From positions 372,001 to 436,000 of the forward strand of contig JBDQQY010000002.1 in the NCBI GenBank assembly GCA_039889035.1: a DNA stretch of 64,000 bases, read 5' to 3'. Both the position numbers and the translations under genes were made by a program. The notes under the pieces are model-generated. The model searched no databases. It was not told where the DNA came from and saw only the letters and a list, made by a program, of their open reading frames with translations. Origin of the DNA: Plantactinospora sp039889035. Its GTDB lineage: Bacteria > Actinomycetota > Actinomycetes > Mycobacteriales > Micromonosporaceae. This document shows positions 51,749 to 60,488 of this stretch, piece after piece (positions within the stretch are counted from its first letter, which is position 1; the number at the start of each line of letters is the position of its first letter).

Positions 51749-52020
51749 CAAGAGCCGTCCGAGAAACGCCTGGCTTTGGCCATGGGGAGGAAGGGGCGGT
51801 CGGGTGTGGTGGTGCTTGTCGGCATGGCCTCGGCTCCTCTGTGTCGGCGGAACTGTCGGATGCGATTGGAATGGTTGCTTCCGCGACGGTGCTCTCGTGC
51901 GGTCCGAGCCAGCAATCCCCCGGCTTCCAACCGTGCGGAAGCGTTGAACGCAGCACCGTACCCGGCACCCACCCGGCAGCGGCACCCCCGAGCCGCTGTC
52001 ACCCGATGCGGGAGGCGAAG

Positions 52021-52482
52021 TCAGCCCGTCGGCGGTGCGGGTCCGGCGGTGCTCAGGTTGGCGCTGATCCGCACGGTGGTGCCCTCCGGACCGCTGCGGA
52101 TCAGCATCTCGTCGCTGAGCTGCCGGGCCAGCCAGAGCCCCCAGCCGCCGGCGATCTCCGGGAGAGGTCGCCGCCGGTCGTCGAGCCGGTCGGCCCCGAT
52201 GCCGGCCCCGGTGTCGGAGACGAGGCAGTGCAGAACGGCTCCGGTACGCCACAGCCGCAGCCAGCCCCGGCCGCCGCCGTGCCGTACCGCGTTGGTCATC
52301 AGTTCGTTGATGGCGAGCACGAAGTCGTCCAACCGTGGGCCGTCCAGACCGGCCGCCTCGACGCAGCCGGCGACGGCGTGTCGGATCTCGGTCACCCGGT
52401 CGCCGTCGAAGGTCTCGGCGAGTAGTGGCGGAGACCCGCCGGACGCGACAGCGGTGGGCGCGAGGGGATCTATGTCGCTCAT
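52021..52482 (-). CDS. RsbW-like anti-sigma ATPase (HATPase_c)
   Basis: 153 residues with a GHKL ATPase fold: N-box FVLAINELMTNAVRHGGG, DTGAGIGADRL and GGWGLWLARQL. Such single-domain proteins are serine kinases/anti-sigma factors (RsbW/SpoIIAB) or similar regulators. No partner STAS protein or PP2C phosphatase is next to it. ATG 52482 is the family-consistent start. It is divergent from the histidine kinase gene. Confidence 0.85.
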   Translation of the reverse strand: MSDIDPLAPTAVASGGSPPLLAETFDGDRVTEIRHAVAGCVEAAGLDGPRLDDFVLAINELMTNAVRHGGGRGWLRLWRTGAVLHCLVSDTGAGIGADRLDDRRRPLPEIAGGWGLWLARQLSDEMLIRSGPEGTTVRISANLSTAGPAPPTG

Positions 52483-52625
52483 GGCCGTCCCACCGCTGGT
52501 CGTCGAGTCCTTTCGTGGCTTTCCCACCCTACGTCAGGGTATGTAGCTGCGCATCCGGGCGCCGAGGTCGGCGCGGCCAGGTGTGCGGGGTCGTCCCGCC
52601 GGGGAGGCTGTGCGATGGTCGGTTC

Positions 52626-53810
52626 GTGCCGGACTCGTCGAGCGACGCGCCGGGCGGCCGCCGCCGCGACCCGCCGGGCAGTCTCCAGGCGCCGCTGTGG
52701 CGGTCCATCGCCGTCTACCGGTTCGCCGCCCTGGCGTACGTGGCGGTGCTGGCGGTACGGAACCTGAACGACTACACCCATCCGGTGTCGGGTGCGGTGC
52801 TGCTGCTGGCGATGACCGGCTGGACGGTGTTCAGCGGCTACGCGTACGCCGATCCGGTCTGGCGGCGCTGGCCGCTGCTCCTGGCCGACCTGGCCGTGGT
52901 GCTGGCGGTGGTGGTCGCCGCTCCCGTGGTGGTCGGCCGGGACGTCATGAACGACGGCGGGATACCCCCGCCCAGCGTCGCCTGGCTGGCCGGGCCGGTA
53001 CTCGCCTGGGCGGTCTCCGGCGGGCGGCGGCGCGGCGTGGTGGCGGCACTGGTGATCGGCGGTACCGACCTGGTGGCCCGGGAGCGGTTCGCCCAGGCGT
53101 CGCTGACCGGCGCCGCGCTGATGCTGCTCGCCGGGATCGCGGTCGGGCACGTCGTCCGGCTCGCGGTGATCGCGGAGGAGCGGTTGCAGCAGGCCGTCGA
53201 GTTGGAGGCGGCGACCCGGGAGCGGGAGCGGCTGGCCCGGGGGATCCACGACTCCGTTCTCCAGGTGCTGGCCCTGGTCCAGCGCCGGGGCGCACACCTC
53301 GACGGCGAGGCCGCTGAGCTGGCCCGACTCGCCGGCGAGCAGGAGGCGGCGCTGCGGTCGCTGATCGCGAGCCGGGCACCGAACGGGCTGGACCGGCAGG
53401 AGGTCGACCTGCGCTCGTTGCTCGGCCGGTACGCCTCGGCCACGGTCTCGATCGCCGCCCCGGCGACGCCGGTGCCGCTGCCCGCCGGGGTCGCCGGCGA
53501 GGTCGCGGCGGCGGTGGGCGCGGCGCTGGACAACGTGGCCCGGCACGGCGGCGGGCGAGGCTGGGTGCTGGTCGAGGACGACCGGGCGGCGGTCACCGTC
53601 TCGGTCCGCGACGACGGGCCCGGGATCCCGCCAGGGCGGCTCGACGAGGCGGCCGGTCAGGGGCGGCTCGGCGTGGTCCAGTCGATCGAGGGGCGGATCG
53701 CCGACCTCGGCGGCACGGTCCGGATCAGCTCCGCCCCGGGCGAGGGGACCGAGGTCGAGCTGCGGATACCCCGTGGCCCCGCGATCCCGGAGCAGCGTAC
53801 GGACCGGTGA
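52626..53810 (+). CDS. Sensor histidine kinase (NarL/DesK type)
   Basis: 394 residues with about five membrane segments (about 30-180), no large extracellular sensor, and the HisKA_3 H-box ERLARGIHDS with phosphoacceptor His208. The ATPase domain follows (DNVARHGGGRGWV, DDGPGIPPGRL, GRLGVVQSIEGRIADLGG). It phosphorylates the response regulator encoded downstream. GTG 52626 is used. Its last codons are part of a duplicated repeat unit. Confidence 0.9.
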   Translation: MPDSSSDAPGGRRRDPPGSLQAPLWRSIAVYRFAALAYVAVLAVRNLNDYTHPVSGAVLLLAMTGWTVFSGYAYADPVWRRWPLLLADLAVVLAVVVAAPVVVGRDVMNDGGIPPPSVAWLAGPVLAWAVSGGRRRGVVAALVIGGTDLVARERFAQASLTGAALMLLAGIAVGHVVRLAVIAEERLQQAVELEAATRERERLARGIHDSVLQVLALVQRRGAHLDGEAAELARLAGEQEAALRSLIASRAPNGLDRQEVDLRSLLGRYASATVSIAAPATPVPLPAGVAGEVAAAVGAALDNVARHGGGRGWVLVEDDRAAVTVSVRDDGPGIPPGRLDEAAGQGRLGVVQSIEGRIADLGGTVRISSAPGEGTEVELRIPRGPAIPEQRTDR

Positions 53811-53868
53811 CCGTACGGCCGGACGGCCCCCGAGCAGCGTACGGACCGGTGACCGTACGGCCGGACGG
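53790..53868. repeat. Two 37-bp direct repeats, period 42
   Basis: Identical copies at 53790..53826 and 53832..53868, each containing the dyad GTACGG-8-CCGTAC. The first copy includes the kinase stop codon, so the kinase 3' end was duplicated. They lie 64 bases or more before the response regulator and could be its binding sites or a stop/attenuator structure. Confidence 0.85.
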
Positions 53869-53931
53869 TCCCGGTGCGGTGGACGGATTCGCGACGGTGC
53901 GGAGAGGTCGGGCTCGTCTAGGCTCCCCGGT

Positions 53932-54597
53932 GTGACCGACGAGGGCGTGCCGGCAGTCCGGGTGATGGTGGTCGACGACCATCCGATGTGGAGGGAAGGG
54001 GTGGCCCGCGACCTCACCGAGGCCGGCTACCACGTCGTCGCCACCACCGGTGAGGGGAGGCAGGCGGTCCGGGTCGCCCCGGCCACCCGGCCCGACGTCG
54101 TCGTACTCGACCTGCAACTGCCGGACGTCTCCGGCGTCGAGGTACTCCGGGCCCTGCTGGCCGAACTGCCCGGGGTGCGGGTGCTGATGCTCTCGGCCAG
54201 CGGCGAACAGCAGGACGTGCTCGACGCGGTGAAGGCCGGGGCCACCGGCTACCTGCTCAAGTCGGCCGGGCCGGCGGAGTTCCTGGACGCGGTCCGGCGT
54301 ACCGCCGCCGGGGACGCGGTCTTCACGCCGGGGCTGGCCGGCCTGGTGCTCGGGGAGTACCGGCGGATCGCCGCCGCGCCGGCACCCCCCGGCGACGACC
54401 TGCCCCGGCTGACCGACCGGGAGACCGAGGTGCTCCGGCTGGTCGCCAAGGGGTTGTCCTACAAGCGGATCGCCGACCGGCTCGGTCTGTCGCACCGTAC
54501 GGTGCAGAACCACGTGCAGAACACGCTCGGCAAGCTGCAACTGCACAACCGGGTCGAACTCACCCGCTACGCCATCGAGCAGGGGCTCGACGACTGA
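53932..54597 (+). CDS. NarL-family response regulator
   Basis: 221 residues: receiver domain (about 10-125) with phosphoacceptor Asp60 and the acid pair in VVDDH, then a LuxR-type HTH (about 152-215, LTDRETEVLRLVAKGLSYKRIADRLGLSHRTVQNHVQNTLGKL). GTG 53932. Partner of the kinase 121 bases upstream. Targets are unknown; the repeated dyads upstream suggest autoregulation. Confidence 0.92.
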   Translation: MTDEGVPAVRVMVVDDHPMWREGVARDLTEAGYHVVATTGEGRQAVRVAPATRPDVVVLDLQLPDVSGVEVLRALLAELPGVRVLMLSASGEQQDVLDAVKAGATGYLLKSAGPAEFLDAVRRTAAGDAVFTPGLAGLVLGEYRRIAAAPAPPGDDLPRLTDRETEVLRLVAKGLSYKRIADRLGLSHRTVQNHVQNTLGKLQLHNRVELTRYAIEQGLDD

Positions 54598-54640
54598 TCC
54601 CCGGGGGGGCCTGGCCCGGCGGTCCGCGCGGGCGGCCGGG

Positions 54641-55207
54641 TCACGGCGGCGGCTGCGTCTCGTTGATCGCCAACTCCTCGGCGCTCGCGCCGCCGCCCGC
54701 CGCACCCCGGTCGAAGGCGACGGAGTCGGTCTCGTCGTCGTCCCGGGCACCCTCGTCCGGTTCCACCAGCCGGCCGACCGGGCCGCCGCCCGGCGCGTCG
54801 CCGAGGTTGCCGTGGTCGTAGATCGAGACCGCGGAGTGCGGGTCGGAGGTGGGACCGGGGTCCATCACGTCCGCGTCGAGTTGTGCCTCGGCCGCGGCCT
54901 CGTCACTGTCCGCCTCGCCGGAGATCGCCTGGTCGACCGGGCCGGCTCGCGGATCGTCGACCGGCAGTTCGGGTTGCTCCTGGGCGAGCTTGTAGTCCAG
55001 CGGCTCGCCGTCGGCCTGCTCCTCGGCGGTATTGCCGTACCGGTCCAGCGCCAGCGGCCGGTCGGTGGGAAGCGCGGCGGGATCCCAGCCGTCCGCCTCT
55101 CGACCGGTCGCGACGTCGTCACCGGCCGTCGAGTCGTCGTCGGCGGTGCCGGGCAGGCCCTCCGCCTCCGGGTCGGACACGGGCGTCGGAAACTCGTCAT
55201 CGCGCAT
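54641..55207 (-). CDS. DUF5709-type acidic protein
   Basis: 188 residues, very acidic and mostly disordered. It has the DUF5709 motif RYGNTAEEQADGEPLDYKLAQEQPEL (about 56-82) and a second conserved part (AISGEADSDEAAAE...VSIYDHG...GRLVEPDEGA). The family is actinobacterial and of unknown function. It runs convergently to the response regulator. Confidence 0.85.
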   Translation of the reverse strand: MRDDEFPTPVSDPEAEGLPGTADDDSTAGDDVATGREADGWDPAALPTDRPLALDRYGNTAEEQADGEPLDYKLAQEQPELPVDDPRAGPVDQAISGEADSDEAAAEAQLDADVMDPGPTSDPHSAVSIYDHGNLGDAPGGGPVGRLVEPDEGARDDDETDSVAFDRGAAGGGASAEELAINETQPPP

Positions 55208-55336
55208 GACAGATCACTACCCGCTCCCGGGGTAACCGTAACCGGGCGAAGGTGGACCGGGCGCCCCGCCGGCCGCTGCCGCCGGCCCGCCCCGGACCGG
55301 GCGGGCGAGGCAGGGCGGCCCGGTGGATTCTGTCGG

Positions 55337-55366
55337 ACCTGATCCGGTGGGACCTGATCCGGTGGG
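55337..55366. repeat. 15-bp tandem duplication in a 393-bp gap
   Basis: ACCTGATCCGGTGGG occurs twice in direct succession at 55337..55351 and 55352..55366. It is in the gap between the DUF5709 gene and the GT4 gene (55208..55600), where I see no gene. Function unknown. Confidence 0.75.
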
Positions 55367-55600
55367 AATCGCCCACTTCGCCGTCGCCCGGCCCGGTCCG
55401 GATTAGGTGGCGGCGAAACGGGAAGGACGGCGACGGCGCGGTCGGTGACCGGCTCCCGCGACGCCGGCCGTCGGCGACGGGTGGCCGGGCCGGTGGGGTC
55501 GGCGGACCGGTTTGCCAGGTTTCCGCTCGGTCCGCCGTGGTTAATGGGAGCCTCTGATCGAACGGCCCTAGCCCGCCCTAGCCGTCGCTGGAGGTGACCC

Positions 55601-56800
55601 ATGCGCGTTGGCCTCGTCTGCGCACACGCCGGCCCGCCGCAGGAGCGTCGCGGCCAGTTCGCCGGCACGCACCAGCACGTGGCCCGGGTCGCCGCCGAGC
55701 TGACCGGACGGGGCCACGACGTGCGGGTGTACGAGCGGCTCGACGACCCGGACGCGCCGCCGACCACCGAGATCGGCGGGTACCGGGTGGAACGGGTGCC
55801 GGTGGGGCCGTCCCGGCGTACCGCCACCGGCGAACTGGTGCCGCACGTGCCGGAACTCGGCCGCTGGCTGACCGATCGCTGGGCCGGGGACTGGGCCCCC
55901 GAGGTGGTGCACGGGCACTTCTGGATCGGCGGGCTGGCGGCGGCGAGCGCTGTCCGGGACACCGTCATCCCGGTCGTGCAGACCTTCCACTCGCTCGGCG
56001 TCGAGCAGCTCCGCCACCTCGGCGAGGCGTACCGCGGGCCGGGCGAGCGGATTCCGCTGGAGCTGGCGCTGACCCGGGCGGTCGACATGGCGGTGGCGCA
56101 GTGCACCGACGAGGTCGACGAGCTGACCCGGATGGGCTTGCAGCGCGCCTCCGTGGTGGTGGTGCCGGCGGGCGTGGACACCGAACTGTTCGCCCCGGAG
56201 GGCGAGGCGGTGTCCCGGGACCGTCGACCGCGCATCCTGGCCGCTGGCGGTCTGGAGCCGGGACACGGGCAGGAGGACCTGATCCGGGCGTTGCGGCTGG
56301 TCGGGGACGTCGAGCTGGTCATCGCCGGCGGCCCGCCCGCTGACAAGCTGGGCAACCACGCCGAGGCCCGCCGGCTGCGGGAGGTCGCCGAGCAGAGCGG
56401 GGTCGCCGACCAGATCAGGCTGGTCGGCTCGGTGCCGCACGACCAGATGCCCGGCTGGTACCGCTCCGCCGACCTGGTGGCCTGCACTCCCCGGTACGCC
56501 TCCGCCGGCCGGATCCCGCTGGAGGCGATGGCCTGCGGGGTGCCGGTGGTGGGCTACTCGATGGGCGGCATCGTGGACACCGTGGTCGACGAGGTCACCG
56601 GCCGGCTCGTCCCGCCCGGCGACGTACGCGGGCTGGGCGTGACGCTGCGCCGGCTGCTCGCCGCCGACGCGGAGCGGTTCGCGTACGGGCACGCGGCGGT
56701 GGACCGGGTGCGGTGCAGCTACACCTGGGACCGTACGGCCGGCGCGCTGGAGCGCCTCTACGAGCGGGTGGTACGCCGCCGCCAGCCCGCCCCGAGCTGA
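55601..56800 (+). CDS. GT4 family glycosyltransferase (MshA-like layout)
   Basis: 399 residues, GT-B fold of family 4. It begins MRVGLVCAHAGPPQE..GTHQHVARVAAEL, and shows VVHGHFWIGGLAAA, VVVVPAGVDTELFAP and the C-terminal donor motif ASAGRIPLEAMACGVPVVGYSMGG. The overall plan resembles MshA/RfaG-type enzymes. ATG start with GGAGGTG upstream. Donor and acceptor are not determined. Confidence 0.85.
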   Translation: MRVGLVCAHAGPPQERRGQFAGTHQHVARVAAELTGRGHDVRVYERLDDPDAPPTTEIGGYRVERVPVGPSRRTATGELVPHVPELGRWLTDRWAGDWAPEVVHGHFWIGGLAAASAVRDTVIPVVQTFHSLGVEQLRHLGEAYRGPGERIPLELALTRAVDMAVAQCTDEVDELTRMGLQRASVVVVPAGVDTELFAPEGEAVSRDRRPRILAAGGLEPGHGQEDLIRALRLVGDVELVIAGGPPADKLGNHAEARRLREVAEQSGVADQIRLVGSVPHDQMPGWYRSADLVACTPRYASAGRIPLEAMACGVPVVGYSMGGIVDTVVDEVTGRLVPPGDVRGLGVTLRRLLAADAERFAYGHAAVDRVRCSYTWDRTAGALERLYERVVRRRQPAPS

Positions 56801-56868
56801 CCGACCGTCGCCGCTGGCCGATCGGGCCGGAGCGTCGCCGCTGGTTGGGCCGCCCGGCGAGCAGGTGG

Positions 56869-57846
56869 TCAGCGCCGGGGGACTGGTGCGATCGAGGTGG
56901 ACCGGCGTCGGCTGGGCGCGGTCGACCTCGGCAGTCCTGCGGCGGGACGGGCCGGCAGCGCGGCCGGGGAGCGCGCGGGCAGTTCCCGGCCCCGCTGGTC
57001 GGGCAGCAGGGTGTGCTGGTGCTGCGGCTCGGCGTACCGGGTCAGGCCGAGCACCGCGATCAGGGTGATCAGGAAGCCGACCCCGGCCAGCCACTCCCGG
57101 CCCGGCCAGATCCGGTCACCGAGCAGCAGCAGCCCGACGATCGCCGCCGGTACCGCCCCGGCGGCGTCCATCGCGGCCACCGCCGCGGTGGTCGAGCCGC
57201 GCTGCATCGCCAGGCCGAGCAGCAACTGGCCGACGATCGAATGCACGATCAGCAGGTAGAGCAGAGGATCCCGGAGGAAGGCGTCGAACGAGTGCACCGA
57301 GGCGAGCGGCCGGGCCGCGACCGCGGCGGCCGAGAACGCCAACCCGGCCAGCGCGCCGAGCGCCACCGAACCCGGCACGCCGTGCAGGCGTACGGCGGGA
57401 AAACCGAGCGCGCCGATCACGGCGAGCGCGGCGACCAGGGCGACCACCCCGGCGGTCCCGAGCTGCCGGGACGGCGCCGGTTTCGCGGCCAGCACCAGCG
57501 CGGTGATCCCGGCCAGCAGGAGTACCAGCAGCAGGACCTCGGCGGCCGGCAGCCGCCACTTGAGCACCAGCACCCCGAGCAGGGCGGTGACGCCGAGCCC
57601 GGCCGCGACGCTCGCCTGGACCAGGAAGAGCGGCAGGTCGCGCCGGGCCAGGAAGGCGAGGACGAAGCCGAGCATCTGGCAGGTCAGCCCGACCAGATAG
57701 CTGCGGTGCCCGACCAGCCGCAGCAGCAGCCCGGGGTCGAAGGTGTGGTGCAGGGTCGTCCGGGTCGCGGCCACCGACTGGAGCAGGTTGGCCACGCCGT
57801 ACGCGGCGATCATGGCCGCGAGGAAGCACCAACCGGTGGACACCAC
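56869..57846 (-). CDS. EamA/NIPA-like DMT membrane transporter
   Basis: 325 residues with about ten membrane segments in the drug/metabolite-transporter arrangement (FLAAMIAAYGVANLLQSVA...; second half begins LGFPAVRLHGVPGSVALGALAGLAFSAAAV). The C-terminal 50 residues are Pro/Arg-rich and probably cytosolic. GTG 57846 is the first start in the frame after the hisN stop. The substrate is unknown. Confidence 0.75.
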   Translation of the reverse strand: MVSTGWCFLAAMIAAYGVANLLQSVAATRTTLHHTFDPGLLLRLVGHRSYLVGLTCQMLGFVLAFLARRDLPLFLVQASVAAGLGVTALLGVLVLKWRLPAAEVLLLVLLLAGITALVLAAKPAPSRQLGTAGVVALVAALAVIGALGFPAVRLHGVPGSVALGALAGLAFSAAAVAARPLASVHSFDAFLRDPLLYLLIVHSIVGQLLLGLAMQRGSTTAAVAAMDAAGAVPAAIVGLLLLGDRIWPGREWLAGVGFLITLIAVLGLTRYAEPQHQHTLLPDQRGRELPARSPAALPARPAAGLPRSTAPSRRRSTSIAPVPRR

Positions 57847-57887
57847 CTGGCGAGGATAGAGGCTGCCGCGCCGCTTCGCTCGGCCGG

Positions 57888-58679
57888 CTAGCCGAGCCGG
57901 TCGAGCAGATCCTGGTGCAGTTTGCCGTTGCTGGCGATCGCGCTGCCGCCGCCCGGGCCGGGGCGTCCGGCCAGGTCGGTGAAGGTGCCGCCGGCCTCGG
58001 TCACGATCGGGATCAGCGCGGCCAGGTCCCACAGCGACAGCTCCGGCTCGACCATCGCGTCGACCGCCCCCTCGGCGACCAGCATGTAGCCGTAGAAGTC
58101 CCCGTACGCCCGGCTCCGCCACACCGTCCGGACGATGTCGAGCATCGGGTCGAGCCGGCCGGTCTCCTCCCAGCCGTGCAGCGAGGAGTAGCAGAAGCTG
58201 GCGTCGGCGAGCCGGCCCACTCCGGAGACCCGGATCGGGGTGGCCGCGGCCTGGTGCTTGCCCGCGTACGCCCCGAGGCCGGTCGCCGCCCACCAGCGGC
58301 GCCCGAGGGCCGGTGCGGAGACCAGGCCGACGACCGGGACGTCGCCGTCCATCAGCGAGATCAGGGTGGCCCAGATCGGCACTCCCCGGACGAAGTTCTT
58401 GGTGCCGTCGATCGGGTCGATCACCCACTGCCGAGGGCCGGCTCCGGCGGGCGCGGCGGAGGCGCCGTACTCCTCGCCGAGCACGCCGTCCCGAGGCCGG
58501 GTGCGGGCCAGGGTGGCCCGGACGGCCCGCTCCACGGCGGTGTCGGCGTCGGTGACCGGCGTCAGATCCGGTTTCGCCTCCACGTGCAGATCCAGGGCCC
58601 GGAACCGGGCCATCGAGATCGAGTCGGCGGTGTCGGCGAGCATGTGCGCCAGGGACAGGTCGTCCGCGTACCGGGCCAT
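57888..58679 (-). CDS. hisN: Histidinol-phosphatase (inositol monophosphatase family)
   Basis: 263 residues of the IMPase superfamily. Metal ligands are visible in GEE (69-70), DPIDGTKNF (88-96) and WDLAAL. It matches actinobacterial HisN, which removes phosphate from histidinol phosphate in histidine synthesis. Other IMPases such as an inositol phosphatase remain possible. ATG 58679 is divergent from the 58731 gene. Confidence 0.85.
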   Translation of the reverse strand: MARYADDLSLAHMLADTADSISMARFRALDLHVEAKPDLTPVTDADTAVERAVRATLARTRPRDGVLGEEYGASAAPAGAGPRQWVIDPIDGTKNFVRGVPIWATLISLMDGDVPVVGLVSAPALGRRWWAATGLGAYAGKHQAAATPIRVSGVGRLADASFCYSSLHGWEETGRLDPMLDIVRTVWRSRAYGDFYGYMLVAEGAVDAMVEPELSLWDLAALIPIVTEAGGTFTDLAGRPGPGGGSAIASNGKLHQDLLDRLG

Positions 58680-58730
58680 GGCGGAAACCTACTCGATCCG
58701 GTCCAGCCGGGTGCGTTAGCATCCCGCGCC

Positions 58731-59336
58731 GTGGCCACCGAACCGATTTCCGACGCGTCCCCTGAAATGCTGATCGGCCTGCTGGCCGAGCCGGACCGAC
58801 TGGCCGCCTTCGCCGCCGTGGTGCTCGGCGCGGGCGAGGTGGCCGAGGTGGCGGAGCGGACCGGGCTACCTGCCCGGACCGTGCACGCCGCGCTGCGCCG
58901 GCTGGAGTCCGGCGGCCTGGTCGAGACGGTGGACGGCCGGACGGTCGCCCTGGTCGGGGCGTTCAAGGAGGCGGTACGCGCCCATCCGCCCGCCTCCGCC
59001 GAGCCCGACGCGGAGCTGGACCCGGACCGGGCCACCGCGACGGTGCTCCGGGCCTTCCTCCGGGACGGCCGGATCTCCCAGATGCCGGCCGCACAGGGCA
59101 AGCGCCGGCTGCTGCTGGAACACGTCGTGACGACCTTCGAACCGGGTGTGCGCTACTCCGAACGGGAGGTGAACGCCCTGCTCCGGGCCTGGTACGACGA
59201 CTACGCCGCGCTGCGCCGCTATCTGGTCGACGAGGCGCTGCTGACCCGCCGGGACGGCGTCTACTGGCGCAGCGGCGGCCCGGTCGACCTCGACCCGGGC
59301 CCGACCGCGAGCGACCCGGACGGGCTGCCCGGCTAG
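58731..59336 (+). CDS. HTH and DUF2087 domain regulator
   Basis: 201 residues. N-terminal ArsR-like winged helix (about 8-75, LAEPDRLAAFAAVVLGAGEVAEVAERTGLPARTVHAALRRLESGGLVET), C-terminal DUF2087 domain (about 100-185, KRRLLLEHVVTTFEPGVRYSEREVNALLRAWYDDYAALRRYLVDEALL). GTG 58731. DUF2087 proteins are transcriptional regulators of unknown ligand. It is divergent from hisN across 51 bases. Confidence 0.88.
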   Translation: MATEPISDASPEMLIGLLAEPDRLAAFAAVVLGAGEVAEVAERTGLPARTVHAALRRLESGGLVETVDGRTVALVGAFKEAVRAHPPASAEPDAELDPDRATATVLRAFLRDGRISQMPAAQGKRRLLLEHVVTTFEPGVRYSEREVNALLRAWYDDYAALRRYLVDEALLTRRDGVYWRSGGPVDLDPGPTASDPDGLPG

Positions 59337-59369
59337 CCGCCCCGGCAGGACCACTCGATTCCGGCCGAA

Positions 59370-60431
59370 CTACTCGACCTCGCCGGCCCGGGAGGCGAGC
59401 AGCCGGCGGTACGACGCCAGCCGGCGCGGGTCGGCGTTGCCGGCCGCCACCCAGGCGTCGAGCGCGCAGTCGGTTTCGTCCGGGGTGTGCTCGCAGTTCG
59501 GCGGGCACTCGACGGTCCCCTCGACCAGGTCGGGAAAGCCGTGCAGCAGGCTTTCGGCGGAGACGTGGGCCAGGCCGAAGCTGCGGATCCCGGGGGTGTC
59601 GATGATCCAGCCGGGATGCACCCGCCGGTTGCCCCGCAGCGACGGCAGGCGCAGCGCGACGACGCTGGTGGAGGTGTGCCGGCCCCGGCCGATCGCGCTG
59701 ACCGTGCCGACCGCCCGGGCCGCCTCCGGAACCAGCCGGTTCACCAGCGTCGACTTGCCCACCCCGGAGTGCCCGACCAGCACCGAGATCCGCTCGGCGA
59801 GCAGCCCGCGCAGCTCGTCGAGGTCCGAGCCGGGTCCGACGAGTACGTGTGGCAGGTCCAGCTCCGTGTAGTAGCCGAGCACCTCCTCGGGCGGCGCCAG
59901 ATCCGCCTTGGTCAGGCAGAGCAGCGGCTCGATGTCGGCGTCGTACGCCGCCACCAGGCACCGGTCGATGAACCCGGTCCGCGGCGGCGGGTCGGCCAGC
60001 GAACTGACGATCACGAGCTGGTCGGCGTTGGCCACGACGACCCGTTCGAGTCGCCCCTCGGCGGTGGTCTCGTCGTCGTCGGCGGTACGCCGCAGCACGG
60101 AGGTCCGCTCGGCGATCCGGACGATCCGGGCCAGTGCCCCGGCCGCGCCGGAGGTGTCCCCGACCAGTGCGACCCGGTCGCCGACGACCACCGACTTCCG
60201 GCCCAGCTCGCGGGCCCGCATCGCGGTGACCGTCCCGCCGTCGGTCCGGTCGCCGCGTCCGGCCCCCGGGTCGTCGCCGACCACGCAGGTGTAGCGGCCC
60301 CGGTCGACGGCGATCACGAAGCCGTCGACCGCGTCGGAGTGCCGGGGCCTGGTCCGGGTACGCGGGCGCGACGAACGCCCGGGTCGTACCCGTACGTCGT
60401 CCTCGTCGTACTCCCGCCGTTTGCCCGCCAG
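59370..60431 (-). CDS. rsgA: RsgA ribosome-assembly GTPase, apparent CTG start
   Basis: 353 residues. Circularly permuted GTPase for 30S subunit maturation: OB-like domain (about 38-120), G4-type TKAD, G1 GHSGVGKST, G3 DTPG, and the C-terminal zinc knuckle CPPNCEHTPDETDC. The family's N-terminus REYDEDDVRVRPG is encoded upstream of the first GTG (60317), and no ATG, GTG or TTG precedes it after the aroA stop. CTG 60431, with GGGGAG five bases upstream, gives that N-terminus and is the best start. A GTG 60317 start would lose 38 conserved residues. Confidence 0.85.
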   Translation of the reverse strand: MAGKRREYDEDDVRVRPGRSSRPRTRTRPRHSDAVDGFVIAVDRGRYTCVVGDDPGAGRGDRTDGGTVTAMRARELGRKSVVVGDRVALVGDTSGAAGALARIVRIAERTSVLRRTADDDETTAEGRLERVVVANADQLVIVSSLADPPPRTGFIDRCLVAAYDADIEPLLCLTKADLAPPEEVLGYYTELDLPHVLVGPGSDLDELRGLLAERISVLVGHSGVGKSTLVNRLVPEAARAVGTVSAIGRGRHTSTSVVALRLPSLRGNRRVHPGWIIDTPGIRSFGLAHVSAESLLHGFPDLVEGTVECPPNCEHTPDETDCALDAWVAAGNADPRRLASYRRLLASRAGEVE

Positions 60432-60488
60432 CTCCGCTCCCCGTCTCGTCGTGCGGCGGCGATCAGCGAGGGGACGGATCGGTCCCGG

